A stretch of DNA of 17,003 nucleotides, taken from contig DASXIW010000199.1 of assembly GCA_036497785.1 (NCBI GenBank), forward strand, positions 1 through 17,003, written 5' to 3'. Under the pieces are notes generated by a model. It was given only the letters and a program-made list of their open reading frames with translations, was not told the DNA's origin and did no database searches. A program made the position numbers and the translations under genes. Shown here piece by piece: positions 7,502 to 14,937 of this stretch. Every line of letters begins with the position of its first letter. Position 1 is the first letter of the stretch. This DNA is from DASXIW01 sp036497785. Its GTDB lineage: Bacteria; Pseudomonadota; Alphaproteobacteria; Acetobacterales; Acetobacteraceae.

Positions 7502-8884
7502 GTGAGTGACATTGCTGCCCCCACTGGCCTGTTCGATCGGGCCATTCGCCGCATTACCAACGTATGGCGCGATATGGCCGCCGGCGTGTCTCGCGAAGAG
7601 GATGACAGCGTCACGGCACAGATGAGCGCCTGCCTGTCGTCGCGCGGCGGCGAGGTGAGCGCCCGCAACCGGGCGGCGAAACTGGCGCAATCCTATCTGC
7701 AGCTGAACGATGAGGGACGCGTGGGCTTCCTGCGGAGCCTGGCAGGTTTCGATTCCGACCACGCCGCCGTCGCCGCCGCCTATGAGGGCCTGCAGACCGC
7801 CAAGGATGAGGCCGAGCGGGCGCACGCCCAGATGCAGCTTCGCCGCGCGCTGGAGCCGCCGCGCATGCGGCTGCTGACGCAGTTCACCACCATCCCGGAC
7901 GGCATGAAGTTTCTGGTGGATTTGCGCGCCTTCCTGATGGAACGCATGAAGGGCGATCCCAAGCTGGTGGCGCTGGAAAGCGACCTGAAGACGCTGTTGG
8001 CCAACTGGTTCGACGTGGGTTTCCTGGAACTGCGCCGGATCGACTGGGACAGTTCCGCCGCCCTGTTGGAAAAGCTGGTCGGCTACGAGGCGGTGCACGA
8101 AATCCGCGGCTGGCGCGATCTGAAGAACCGCCTGGATTCCGATCGGCGCTGCTACGCCTTCTTCCATCCCCGCATGCCCGCCGAGCCGCTGATCTTCGTG
8201 GAGGTGGCGCTGGTGCAGGGACTGGCCGGCAGCGTGCAGAAGCTGCTGGACCAGAAGGCGCCGGTGCAGGACACGGTGCACGCGGACAGCGCCATCTTCT
8301 ATTCCATCAGCAACTGCCAGCGGGGCCTGGCCGGGATCAGCTTCGGCAACTTCCTGATCAAGCGCGTGGTGGAACTGCTGGCCGCCGAATTCCGCAACCT
8401 GAAGACTTTCGCCACCCTCTCCCCCATCCCCGGCTTCCGCCGCTGGCTGGATCGTCAGTTGGAAGCGGGCGAGCCCGGGCTGCTGACGGAAGAGGAGAGC
8501 GCGGCGCTGCGCAGCGTGGCGGAGGGCGAAACCGGCCCGAAAGCGCTGGCCGCAGTGCTGGCGAAACGCGGCTGGCTGCGCGACCACGCTTTGGCGAAGG
8601 TGGCCGAACCCATCCTGGTGCGGCTATGCGCGCGCTATTTGCTGAATGAAACCCGCAACAAGCGCGCCGCTGATCCAGTGGCACATTTCCATCTCTCCAA
8701 CGGCGCGCGGGTGGAACGCCTCAATCCGCTGGGCGACGTGTCCGACAAAGGCGTGAAGGCCAGCGCGGGGCTGATGGTGAACTATCTGTACGACCCGGCG
8801 AAGATCGAGCAATATCACGAGGATTATGCCGGCGAGGGAAAACGTAACGCCTCGGCGGCGGTTCGAAAATTGGCGAAGGCGTGA
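7502..8884 (+). CDS. Malonyl-CoA decarboxylase
   Basis: This enzyme converts malonyl-CoA to acetyl-CoA and CO2 and usually serves malonate use or control of the malonyl-CoA pool. The 460-residue product has the family layout: a helical N-terminal domain (about 1-190) and an acyltransferase-like C-terminal domain. Signatures seen are VHEIRGWRDLKNRL (198-211), CYAFFHPRMPAEPLIFVEVAL (217-237), FYSISNCQRGLAGISFGNFLIK (266-287), SPIPGF (307-312) and HFHLSNGA (395-402). The last two carry the Ser and His of the proposed catalytic dyad. There is no targeting peptide, so it is cytoplasmic. The GTG start at 7502 has GGGA nine bases upstream. No malonyl-CoA synthetase or malonate transporter is adjacent, so its pathway role is open. 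Confidence 0.95.
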   Translation: MSDIAAPTGLFDRAIRRITNVWRDMAAGVSREEDDSVTAQMSACLSSRGGEVSARNRAAKLAQSYLQLNDEGRVGFLRSLAGFDSDHAAVAAAYEGLQTAKDEAERAHAQMQLRRALEPPRMRLLTQFTTIPDGMKFLVDLRAFLMERMKGDPKLVALESDLKTLLANWFDVGFLELRRIDWDSSAALLEKLVGYEAVHEIRGWRDLKNRLDSDRRCYAFFHPRMPAEPLIFVEVALVQGLAGSVQKLLDQKAPVQDTVHADSAIFYSISNCQRGLAGISFGNFLIKRVVELLAAEFRNLKTFATLSPIPGFRRWLDRQLEAGEPGLLTEEESAALRSVAEGETGPKALAAVLAKRGWLRDHALAKVAEPILVRLCARYLLNETRNKRAADPVAHFHLSNGARVERLNPLGDVSDKGVKASAGLMVNYLYDPAKIEQYHEDYAGEGKRNASAAVRKLAKA

Positions 8885-8898
8885 GGGGCGCAAGGCAA

Positions 8899-8942
8899 GG
8901 TCGGGCTCTGGCCGAACCCGCAAAGGGGCAGAAGCCCCTTTG
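8899..8942. repeat. REP-like tandem hairpin pair after the decarboxylase gene
   Basis: Two stem-loops stand two bases apart. The first, 8899-8918, pairs GGTCGG with CCGAACC (one bulged A) around a seven-base loop. The second, 8921-8942, pairs CAAAGGGGC with GCCCCTTTG perfectly (nine base pairs, loop AGAA). It starts 15 bases after the malonyl-CoA decarboxylase stop and could end transcription, but no uridine run follows directly, so it is listed as a repeat. The second hairpin shares its GGGCAGA/GCCC core with the hairpin at 9098-9114. Confidence 0.7.
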
Positions 8943-9073
8943 ATCCCATTACTTTTGGCGAGCCCCAAGTTTTTGCCATAGGCCAAATGGGCCGCAATGT
9001 TTATTGCCTGCGGCGCAAGGAAGGATGCGGATATCAATCGAAGGCCGCCGAGCAGCCAAGCGTGTCTAGGTTT

Positions 9074-9114
9074 GTCAAGGCTCCGCCTTGACCGGGTCCA
9101 GGGCAGAGCCCTGG
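9074..9114. repeat. REP-like tandem hairpin pair before larA
   Basis: Two perfect stem-loops lie five bases apart. GTCAAGGC/GCCTTGAC (9074-9081 and 9085-9092, loop TCC) is followed by CCAGGGC/GCCCTGG (9098-9104 and 9108-9114, loop AGA). The layout and the GGGCAGAGCCC core resemble the pair at 8899-8942. The structure ends 30 bases before the larA start and would lie in the mRNA leader if the promoter is further upstream. The stretch between the two pairs (8943-9073) shows no convincing gene. Confidence 0.75.
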
Positions 9115-9144
9115 CCTGGCCTTAACAAGAAGGAACGCCCGCCA

Positions 9145-10431
9145 ATGCCCCTCACCATCGCCTATGGTCAAGGCCATATGGAGATTTCCCTGCCCGAAGG
9201 TGCGTTTGCCCATGTCATTCGCAAGCAGCCTATGGCCAGGCTGGCCGATCCGCGGGCAGCGATCGCGGCGGCGTTTGCGACACCCATAGGGAGCCTGCCA
9301 TTGGCGGAGCTGGCGGAGGGGCGACAGAGCGCGTGCATTCTGATTTGCGACATCACGCGGCCGGTGCCGAACGGGTTGTTTCTTCGGCCGATGATCGAGA
9401 CGCTGGTGGCGGCGAGGATACCGCTGTCGCGAATTACCATCCTGGTCGCGACCGGGCTGCACCGGCCCAATGAGGGGGCTGAGCTGGCCGAGTTGATGGG
9501 CGATCCCTGGGTGATGGAGAATGTGGAGATCGCCAATCATTTCGCGCAGAACGACGAGGACCATGTCGATCTGGGCGTGACGGCGACGCGGGGGACGCCG
9601 ATCAGCATCGACCGGCGCTTCATCGAGGCGGATTTGAAGATCGCGACCGGGCTGATCGAGCCGCATTTCATGGCCGGCTGGTCCGGGGGCCGCAAGGTGG
9701 TGGCGCCCGGCGTCGCGGGCCACCGGACGATCCGGACATTCCACTCGGCGCGATTCATGGAAGATCCACTGGCGGTGCAGTGCAATCTGGTCGGCAACCC
9801 GTTGCATGAGGAGCAATTGGAGATCGTACGCCGGATCGGCGACATCTATGCGCTGAACACGGTGCTGAATGACGACCGGGAGCTGGTACATGTGACGTTC
9901 GGCGAGATCATCGCGAGCCATCTGGCGGCGGTGGATTTCATCGCCACGACGTCGCAGGTGAAGGTGGGGCGCCGGTTCAAGACGGTCGTGACATCCTCGG
10001 CCGGGTATCCGTTGGACAAGACGTATTACCAGACGGTGAAGGGCATGGTGACGCCGATCGACATTCTGGAGGAGGGCGGCACGCTGATCATCGCCTCCGC
10101 CTGTTCGGAGGGGTTGGGATCGGCTGAATTCCGCGCAGCTCAGACGCGGTTGGTGGAGATGGGGCCGGAGCGGTTCCTCGCGACGCTGACGGCGAAGTCG
10201 CTTGCCGATATCGATGAGTGGCAGACGGAAATGCAGCTGAAACCGATGCGTGTGGGCCAGGTGCAGCTTTACACCGATGGGCTGGATGCCGAGGAGCGGC
10301 GCGTGACGGCGGTGGAGATCGTGCCGTCGCTGGATGCGGCGATCGCCAAAAGCATCGCCAGGCACGGCGATAATACGGTCGCGGTGATTCCGGAGGGCCC
10401 CTACGTGGTTCCGGTTTACGCCGCGGTCTGA
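9145..10431 (+). CDS. larA: LarA family nickel-pincer racemase/epimerase
   Basis: LarA enzymes interconvert 2-hydroxy acid stereoisomers by hydride transfer to a nickel-pincer nucleotide covalently bound to lysine. The 428-residue product lines up with Lactobacillus LarA through most of its length. Key residues are present: R72 (DITRPVP), H106 (ATGLHRP), H174 (EPHFMAG), K184 (GGRK, cofactor attachment), H200 (nickel ligand), and Y295/Q296/K299 in the YYQTVKGM segment that lines the substrate site. It should therefore be active. LarA homologs act on lactate, malate and sugar acids among others, so 'lactate racemase' would overstate what is visible. ATG 9145 has AAGAAGGA (9127-9134) ten bases upstream. 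It heads an operon with larC (two-base gap), larE and larB. Confidence 0.92.
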   Translation: MPLTIAYGQGHMEISLPEGAFAHVIRKQPMARLADPRAAIAAAFATPIGSLPLAELAEGRQSACILICDITRPVPNGLFLRPMIETLVAARIPLSRITILVATGLHRPNEGAELAELMGDPWVMENVEIANHFAQNDEDHVDLGVTATRGTPISIDRRFIEADLKIATGLIEPHFMAGWSGGRKVVAPGVAGHRTIRTFHSARFMEDPLAVQCNLVGNPLHEEQLEIVRRIGDIYALNTVLNDDRELVHVTFGEIIASHLAAVDFIATTSQVKVGRRFKTVVTSSAGYPLDKTYYQTVKGMVTPIDILEEGGTLIIASACSEGLGSAEFRAAQTRLVEMGPERFLATLTAKSLADIDEWQTEMQLKPMRVGQVQLYTDGLDAEERRVTAVEIVPSLDAAIAKSIARHGDNTVAVIPEGPYVVPVYAAV

Positions 10432-10433
10432 CG

Positions 10434-11633
10434 ATGCGGACGATCCATCTGGATGCGGTGGGCGGCGTCGCCGGCGACATGTTCGTGGCCGCCCTGCTGG
10501 ATGCCGTGCCGGCGTTGCGGGCGCGTGTTTTGGCGGATGTGCGGGCGGTGCTGCCGGCGGAGATCGGCGCGGCCGGTCTGGCGGAGGGCATGAGCGGTGC
10601 CGTGCGTGTGCTGCGGTTTGAGGTCCATCTGGGCGCGCTGGCCGGGCATCATGATCACGGCGATGACCACGGCGCGCACGCGCACGGCGCCTCCTTCTAT
10701 CCGGACATCATGGCGCGGATCGGTGCCGCCGATCTGGCCGAGGGCACGGCGCGGCATGCAAGCGCGATCCTGACGATATTGGGGGAGACCGAGGCGCGGA
10801 TTCACGATGTTCCACTCAGCGACGTGCATTTTCATGAAATCGCGGATTGGGATTCGCTGGCCGATGTCGTCGCCGCCGGCAGCATCGTGGCCGCGCTGGG
10901 CGATGTCGGCTGGACGATTTCCGACCTGCCCCGTGGCAGTGGCCTGGTGCGCACGCAGCACGGGCTGCTGCCGGTGCCGGCGCCCGCCACCGCCGCCATA
11001 CTGACCGGGTATGATTTGCGCGATGACGGCGTGGGCGGTGAGCGGGTGACGCCGACCGGAGCCGCCATTATCCGGCATATCGGTGCCGTCTCTCGCCAAG
11101 TGGGCGCGCGCCGGCTGGTCGCGACCGGGACGGGTGCGGGCACGCGCGATTTGCCGGGCCTGCCGAACATCCTGCGTGCGCTGGTCTTCGATGATGCGGC
11201 CGGCACGACACGCGATGATCGCGTAGCCGTCATCTCGTTCGACATTGATGACATGACCGGCGAGGAGCTTGCTGATGCCGCCGAGCGGCTGCGCAATTGC
11301 GCGGGCGTGCTAGACGTTTCGATGAGTCAGGCCATCGGCAAGAAGGGACGCCCGCTGACCTGGTTTCGCGTGATGGCGCGCGAGGCGGCCTTAGCGGATG
11401 TCACGCAATCCTGCCTGCGGCAGACATCGACTCTCGGGCTTCGCTGGCACATCGAGGATCGTGTGGTCCTGCTGCGCGAGGAGCGGCACAACCAGGACGG
11501 CCGGCGCGTGAAGGCGGCGACGCGGCCGGATGGGAGCGTGACGGTGAAGGCCGAAAGCGACGATTTGCGCGATGCGAGCGATCTGGCCGATCGGCGCAGG
11601 CGGCAGCGCCAGGCCGAGGAGGGCGTGACATGA
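10434..11633 (+). CDS. larC: LarC nickel insertion protein for the pincer cofactor
   Basis: LarC is the CTP-dependent nickel insertase (cyclometallase) that completes the nickel-pincer nucleotide. The 399-residue product is one continuous frame. The LarC1 part opens with HLDAVGGVAGDMFVAALLD and includes DVHFHEIADWDSLADVV (130-146), DLPRGSG and HGLLPVPAPAT (176-186). The LarC2 part begins near 263 with VAVISFDIDDMTGEELADAAE and includes SMSQAIGKKGRPLTW. In Lactobacillus plantarum the two parts are joined by programmed frameshifting; here no shift is needed. A His-rich loop (72-84: six His with Asp and Gly) could gather nickel, which is inference. It starts two bases after larA and overlaps the larE start (ATGA, 11630-11633). 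Confidence 0.94.
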   Translation: MRTIHLDAVGGVAGDMFVAALLDAVPALRARVLADVRAVLPAEIGAAGLAEGMSGAVRVLRFEVHLGALAGHHDHGDDHGAHAHGASFYPDIMARIGAADLAEGTARHASAILTILGETEARIHDVPLSDVHFHEIADWDSLADVVAAGSIVAALGDVGWTISDLPRGSGLVRTQHGLLPVPAPATAAILTGYDLRDDGVGGERVTPTGAAIIRHIGAVSRQVGARRLVATGTGAGTRDLPGLPNILRALVFDDAAGTTRDDRVAVISFDIDDMTGEELADAAERLRNCAGVLDVSMSQAIGKKGRPLTWFRVMAREAALADVTQSCLRQTSTLGLRWHIEDRVVLLREERHNQDGRRVKAATRPDGSVTVKAESDDLRDASDLADRRRRQRQAEEGVT

Positions 11634-12415
11634 GCGATGCTGCCGCGTTGCGTAGGGCGATCGGCCGGCACGCGACACTGGCCGTGGCGGTGAGCGGCGG
11701 GGTGGACAGCATGACGCTGGCGCATTTCGCCCATAGCGAGACAAGCACACGGGTTTTGATGATTCACGCCGCCTCCCCGGCCGTGCCGGCGCGGGCGACC
11801 GCACGGGTGCGCGCGCATGCGGCGCGCCATGGCTGGGATCTGACCGTGACGGATGCCGGGGAGTTTGCCGATCCCCGCTATCGCGCTAATCCGGTGGATC
11901 GCTGCTATTTTTGCAAATCCAACCTTTATGACCGTATCCGGAACCTGACGCCCGCGCCGATCGCTTCCGGCGCCAATCTGGACGATCTCGACGATTACCG
12001 GCCCGGGCTTATGGCCGCGCGGGAACGGGATGTGGTGCATCCCTTCATCGAGGCGGAGTTTCCAAAGGCGGCCGTGCGGGCGCTCGCACGGCGCATGGGG
12101 CTGGAGGATCTGGCGGAGTTGCCGGCGCAACCATGTCTTTCTAGCCGGATCCAGACGGCGCTTGAAGTGCGCGAGGCGGATCTGCAATTCGTGGACGCGG
12201 TGGAACTGGCGGCCGCGGCGCTCGTGCCGCCGGGGACGACGATACGGTGCCGCATCACGCGCGATGGCGCGGTGCTGGAAGTGGGCGCGGTGGACGATGT
12301 GGCGAAGGATCGACTGGCGCGCCGCGCTTCCGCCATGTGCGCCGAGTCTGGCATGCGCTTCGCGGGCGTGAAGGATTATGTGCGTGGGTCGGCTTTCGTG
12401 CGGGCGTTGCGGTGA
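11630..12415 (+). CDS. larE: LarE sulfur insertion protein for the pincer cofactor
   Basis: LarE is a PP-loop ATPase that adenylates the carboxylated pyridinium nucleotide and adds sulfur; it runs twice per cofactor. The 261-residue product has the PP-loop SGGVDS (22-27), NPVDRCYFCKSNLYD (87-101), SGANLDDLDDYRPG (113-126) and PAQPCLSSR (165-173). C169 in the last motif matches the cysteine that gives up its sulfur in the Lactobacillus enzyme. Four more cysteines occur (C92, C95, C207, C237), so a form using a bound iron-sulfur cluster, known for some LarE proteins, cannot be excluded. The ATG overlaps the larC stop and has GAGGAGGG (11615-11622) seven bases upstream. Its stop overlaps the larB GTG. 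Confidence 0.94.
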   Translation: MSDAAALRRAIGRHATLAVAVSGGVDSMTLAHFAHSETSTRVLMIHAASPAVPARATARVRAHAARHGWDLTVTDAGEFADPRYRANPVDRCYFCKSNLYDRIRNLTPAPIASGANLDDLDDYRPGLMAARERDVVHPFIEAEFPKAAVRALARRMGLEDLAELPAQPCLSSRIQTALEVREADLQFVDAVELAAAALVPPGTTIRCRITRDGAVLEVGAVDDVAKDRLARRASAMCAESGMRFAGVKDYVRGSAFVRALR

Positions 12416-13071
12416 CGGATTTCCGGCTGGATGGGGAGCGGGCGGTGCGGACCGGCATTGCGGAGGCCGTGCTGTGCGAACATAAAAGCGCGGCCCAGAT
12501 CGTGGCGATCGCTGCCGCGATCATCGGGGCGGAACAGCGCATGTTGTTCACCCGTCTGAAGCCGGACGTGTTCGCGAAATTGCCTGCCGATCTGCGCGGA
12601 AACCTCGATTACGACGCGGTATCCGGCACGGCGTTTCTGGGTGGCGTCTGTTCGGGGGATGTGCCGATCGATGGCATCGGGATTGTCGCCGCCGGAACCT
12701 CCGACCTGCCCGTGGCGCGGGAAGCGGCCAGAACATTGGCGTTTTACGGCTATGCCGCGCCACTGACGGCGGATATCGGCGTGGCCGGCTTGTGGCGCCT
12801 TACCACCCAACTGGAAGCGCTGCGCCGGCACCGGATCATCATCGCGGTGGCCGGCATGGAGGGCGCGTTGTTCAGCGTACTGGCAGGGCTGGTGGAAGCC
12901 CCGGTGATCGCGGTTGCAAGCTCCGTCGGTTATGGCGTGGCGGCCGGGGGGCGGCTCGCGCTGGATGTGGCGTTGGCATCCTGCGCGCCCGGCATATTGG
13001 CCGTGAACATCGATAACGGATTCGGTGCGGCGGCGGCCGCGATCAAGATATTGCGCAGTCTGGCTCGATAG
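12412..13071 (+). CDS. larB: LarB carboxylase/hydrolase for the pincer cofactor
   Basis: LarB carboxylates the pyridinium ring of nicotinic acid adenine dinucleotide (NaAD) and cleaves its phosphoanhydride, the first step of nickel-pincer cofactor synthesis. The 219-residue product ends in a PurE-like domain with AAGTSDLPVAREAART (93-108), TADIGVAGLWRL (119-130), VAGMEGALFSVLAGL (146-160), SSVGYGVAAGG (170-180) and SCAPGILAVNIDNGFGAA (190-207). C191 matches the conserved cysteine expected to form a covalent adduct with the pyridine ring. The N-terminal part carries a substrate-sensing-type segment including EHKSAAQI. The GTG start at 12412 overlaps the larE stop (GTGA). The gene converges on the SDR gene with only 14 bases between stops and no visible terminator. 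Confidence 0.94.
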   Translation: MTDFRLDGERAVRTGIAEAVLCEHKSAAQIVAIAAAIIGAEQRMLFTRLKPDVFAKLPADLRGNLDYDAVSGTAFLGGVCSGDVPIDGIGIVAAGTSDLPVAREAARTLAFYGYAAPLTADIGVAGLWRLTTQLEALRRHRIIIAVAGMEGALFSVLAGLVEAPVIAVASSVGYGVAAGGRLALDVALASCAPGILAVNIDNGFGAAAAAIKILRSLAR

Positions 13072-13085
13072 ACCGGCAAGTACCA

Positions 13086-13868
13086 TCAGACCACCGGCGA
13101 TTTCCCGCCATCCACATTGATCGCCGTGCCGGTCATGTACCCGGCCCCCTCCGAGGCCAGGAAGCAGGCGGTGGCAGCGAACTCCTCCACCTTGCCGATG
13201 CGGCCGAGGGGAATGTCCTGGCCCATTTGGGCGAGGTAGTCATCCAGCGTCTCGTTGCTATTGCTGGCCTGATGACGGCGCACCCATTGGTCGCTGGAGA
13301 TGATGCCGACGAGCAATGCGTTGACAAGCACATTATGCGGCGCCCCCTCCCCGGCCAGCACCTTGGTCAGGGCCATGCCGGCGGCGCGGCTGACGGCGGT
13401 TGGGGCGCCGGTGGCGGGCGGCGCTTTGGCGCCGATGTTCAGCACGTTGATGATGCGGCCCCAGCGGCGTTCGACCAGTTGCGGCCAGACCAGGCGGGTC
13501 AGGCGAATGGCTGCGAACAGCTTGAGATCCAGATCCTCCTGCCACAGCGCATCGGTGATGGTGGCGAAGGCCTGCGCGCGCGACTGGCCGGCATTGTTCA
13601 CGAGTATGTCGATATGTTCGAAACTGTCCATGACGCTGGCATAGGCGCGCGCGATGTCGTCGGCCCGCGAGACGTCGCAGGACACGGCGACGACGCGGCC
13701 CTTCGCGGTCTCGCCGATGTGACGCTTCGCCGCATCCAGCGTCGTGGCATTGCGTGCGAGGATGGCGACATCCGCGCCGCTGGCCGCGAAGCGGGTCGCC
13801 GTGGCCAGACCGAGGCCCTTGCTGCCGCCGGTGATGAGGGCCACACGCCCGTCGAGCTTGATTTCCAT
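13086..13868 (-). CDS. SDR-fold oxidoreductase-like protein with replaced catalytic tetrad
   Basis: The 260-residue product is a clear short-chain dehydrogenase fold. The nucleotide-binding TGGSKGLG is at 13-20, NNAG at 91-94, and the family's C-terminal GxxxxVDGG (GTAINVDGG, 247-255) is intact. The catalytic positions are not standard: by spacing the usual Asn, Ser, Tyr and Lys fall at K116, N144, T157 and R161. The surrounding text (NIGAKAPPATGAPTAVSRAAG, then VLAGEGAPHNVLVNALL) is well formed rather than decayed, suggesting a distinct subfamily and not a pseudogene. Its reaction, if any, cannot be assigned. ATG 13868 is supported by AAGG seven bases upstream. It lies tail-to-tail with larB and head-to-head with nadQ. 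Confidence 0.85.
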   Translation of the reverse strand: MEIKLDGRVALITGGSKGLGLATATRFAASGADVAILARNATTLDAAKRHIGETAKGRVVAVSCDVSRADDIARAYASVMDSFEHIDILVNNAGQSRAQAFATITDALWQEDLDLKLFAAIRLTRLVWPQLVERRWGRIINVLNIGAKAPPATGAPTAVSRAAGMALTKVLAGEGAPHNVLVNALLVGIISSDQWVRRHQASNSNETLDDYLAQMGQDIPLGRIGKVEEFAATACFLASEGAGYMTGTAINVDGGKSPVV

Positions 13869-13989
13869 GCTGCTGCCTTGTGAAAAACGCCGCCGGAGAA
13901 TAGGCGCGAGGCGACGCCGCCGCCAAGCCGATGGCGTAACGGTGGCATCCCGGCGATGATGATGTGGGCGATGGGCGAAAGGTGCCGGG

Positions 13990-14901
13990 ATGGTGGAGAG
14001 GGAGGCAGCACAGGGCGACAACGATGTCGCGGCCGATCTCATCGCGGTACTCGTCGCCGTCACGGGAGCGGAGCCGCGGGTGCTGACCATTCAGAACGCC
14101 AGCGCGCTGCCGTCGGGTGCGTTCCAGATGGTGCACCGCTCCCTGCAATCCGGCCTGCGGGCCTGGGTGGAACGGCAGACGCATCACCCGTTGGGATATG
14201 TGGAGCAGCTTTATACCTTCGCCGACCGGGACCGTGTTCGCGGCGCTGGGTTCCATGTGATTTCGATCAGCTATCTCGGGCTGACGCGGGAGGCCGATCC
14301 TGCCGCCGGCGATGCGGGATGGCGCAACTGGTACGACTTCTTCCCGTGGGAAGATCACCGCGCCGGCGTGCCCGAGGTGATCGGTAAGGTGATCCTGCCG
14401 CGCCTGGAGGAATGGGCGTCCGCCGGTCCGGATCGGCGCGGCCGGCAACAGCGTGTGGTCATCACTTTTCCCGCGGCGGGCGGTTGGAACGAGGAACTGG
14501 TGCTGCAACGCTACGAGTTGCTGTACGAGGCAGGCCTGGTGGCTGAGGGCGGCGGCGGCGAGGCTGCGCTCGGACAGTCCATGGTCTCGGACCATCGCCG
14601 GATTCTGGCGACGGCCATCGCGCGGCTGCGGGCCAAGATCAAATACCGGCCCGTGGTGTTCGAGCTGATGCCGCCGAGCTTCACTCTGTTACAATTGCAA
14701 CGCACGGTTGAGGCGATTGCAGGGCGGCTGCTGCACAAGCAGAATTTCCGGCGGCTGATCGAGGCGCAGGAACTCATTGAAGAAACCGGGGAAACCAGCC
14801 TTGAGACAGGCGGGAGACCGGCCAAGCTGTTTCGGTTCCGTCGCGATGTGGTGGCCGAGCGTGCGGTGATGGGCAGCAAGCTGCCGCTATCACGGAGTTG
14901 A
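13990..14901 (+). CDS. nadQ: NadQ-type NAD biosynthesis regulator
   Basis: The 303-residue protein matches the alphaproteobacterial NAD regulator usually called NadQ, a relative of NrtR. Residues about 15-160 form a Nudix-like domain including GYVEQLYTFADRDR (69-82) and VISISYLGL; the region where a Nudix box belongs (about 41-68) lacks the catalytic glutamate pattern, so it probably senses a ligand and does not hydrolyse it. Residues about 222-290 form a winged-helix part (FELMPPSFTLLQLQRTVEAI, then KLFRFRRDV). It is directly upstream of nadA with two palindromes between them, which supports control of nadAC. ATG 13990 has AAAGG six bases upstream. Ligand and direction of control are not visible; family work suggests repression. 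Confidence 0.82.
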   Translation: MVEREAAQGDNDVAADLIAVLVAVTGAEPRVLTIQNASALPSGAFQMVHRSLQSGLRAWVERQTHHPLGYVEQLYTFADRDRVRGAGFHVISISYLGLTREADPAAGDAGWRNWYDFFPWEDHRAGVPEVIGKVILPRLEEWASAGPDRRGRQQRVVITFPAAGGWNEELVLQRYELLYEAGLVAEGGGGEAALGQSMVSDHRRILATAIARLRAKIKYRPVVFELMPPSFTLLQLQRTVEAIAGRLLHKQNFRRLIEAQELIEETGETSLETGGRPAKLFRFRRDVVAERAVMGSKLPLSRS

Positions 14902-14926
14902 CATGGCTTATGCTCAGTCCCAGCAT
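14898..14926 (+). promoter_or_regulatory. Candidate nadA promoter
   Basis: A perfect TTGACA lies at 14898-14903, overlapping the nadQ stop. Seventeen bases on, 14921-14926 (CAGCAT) is a poor -10 element. A better -10, GATAAT at 14934-14939, has only TGCTCA at the -35 position (14911-14916). In either case the operator palindromes overlap the core promoter. The assignment rests on sequence only. Confidence 0.35.
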
Positions 14927-14927
14927 A
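14909..14927. promoter_or_regulatory. Upstream operator palindrome (putative NadQ site 1)
   Basis: TATGCT and AGCATA are exact inverted repeats around CAGTCCC, making a 19-base palindrome centred at 14918. It lies between the nadQ stop and the nadA start and downstream of TTGACA. The half-site TATGCTCA recurs inverted at 14948-14955, so the same protein probably binds both places. NadQ is the obvious candidate by position. Confidence 0.6.
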
Positions 14928-14937
14928 TCGCCAGATA

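Noticed and set aside
9034..10365. A 443-codon open frame on the minus strand opposite larA
   Set aside because: larA carries all cofactor and catalytic residues in its own frame; the antisense translation is His/Arg-rich with no recognisable domain.
10434..11633. Programmed frameshift in larC
   Set aside because: The LarC1 and LarC2 signatures are in the same frame without interruption, so no frameshift is needed.
13333..14595. A 420-codon minus-strand frame over the SDR and nadQ genes
   Set aside because: It crosses two well-supported genes on opposite strands and has no family signature.
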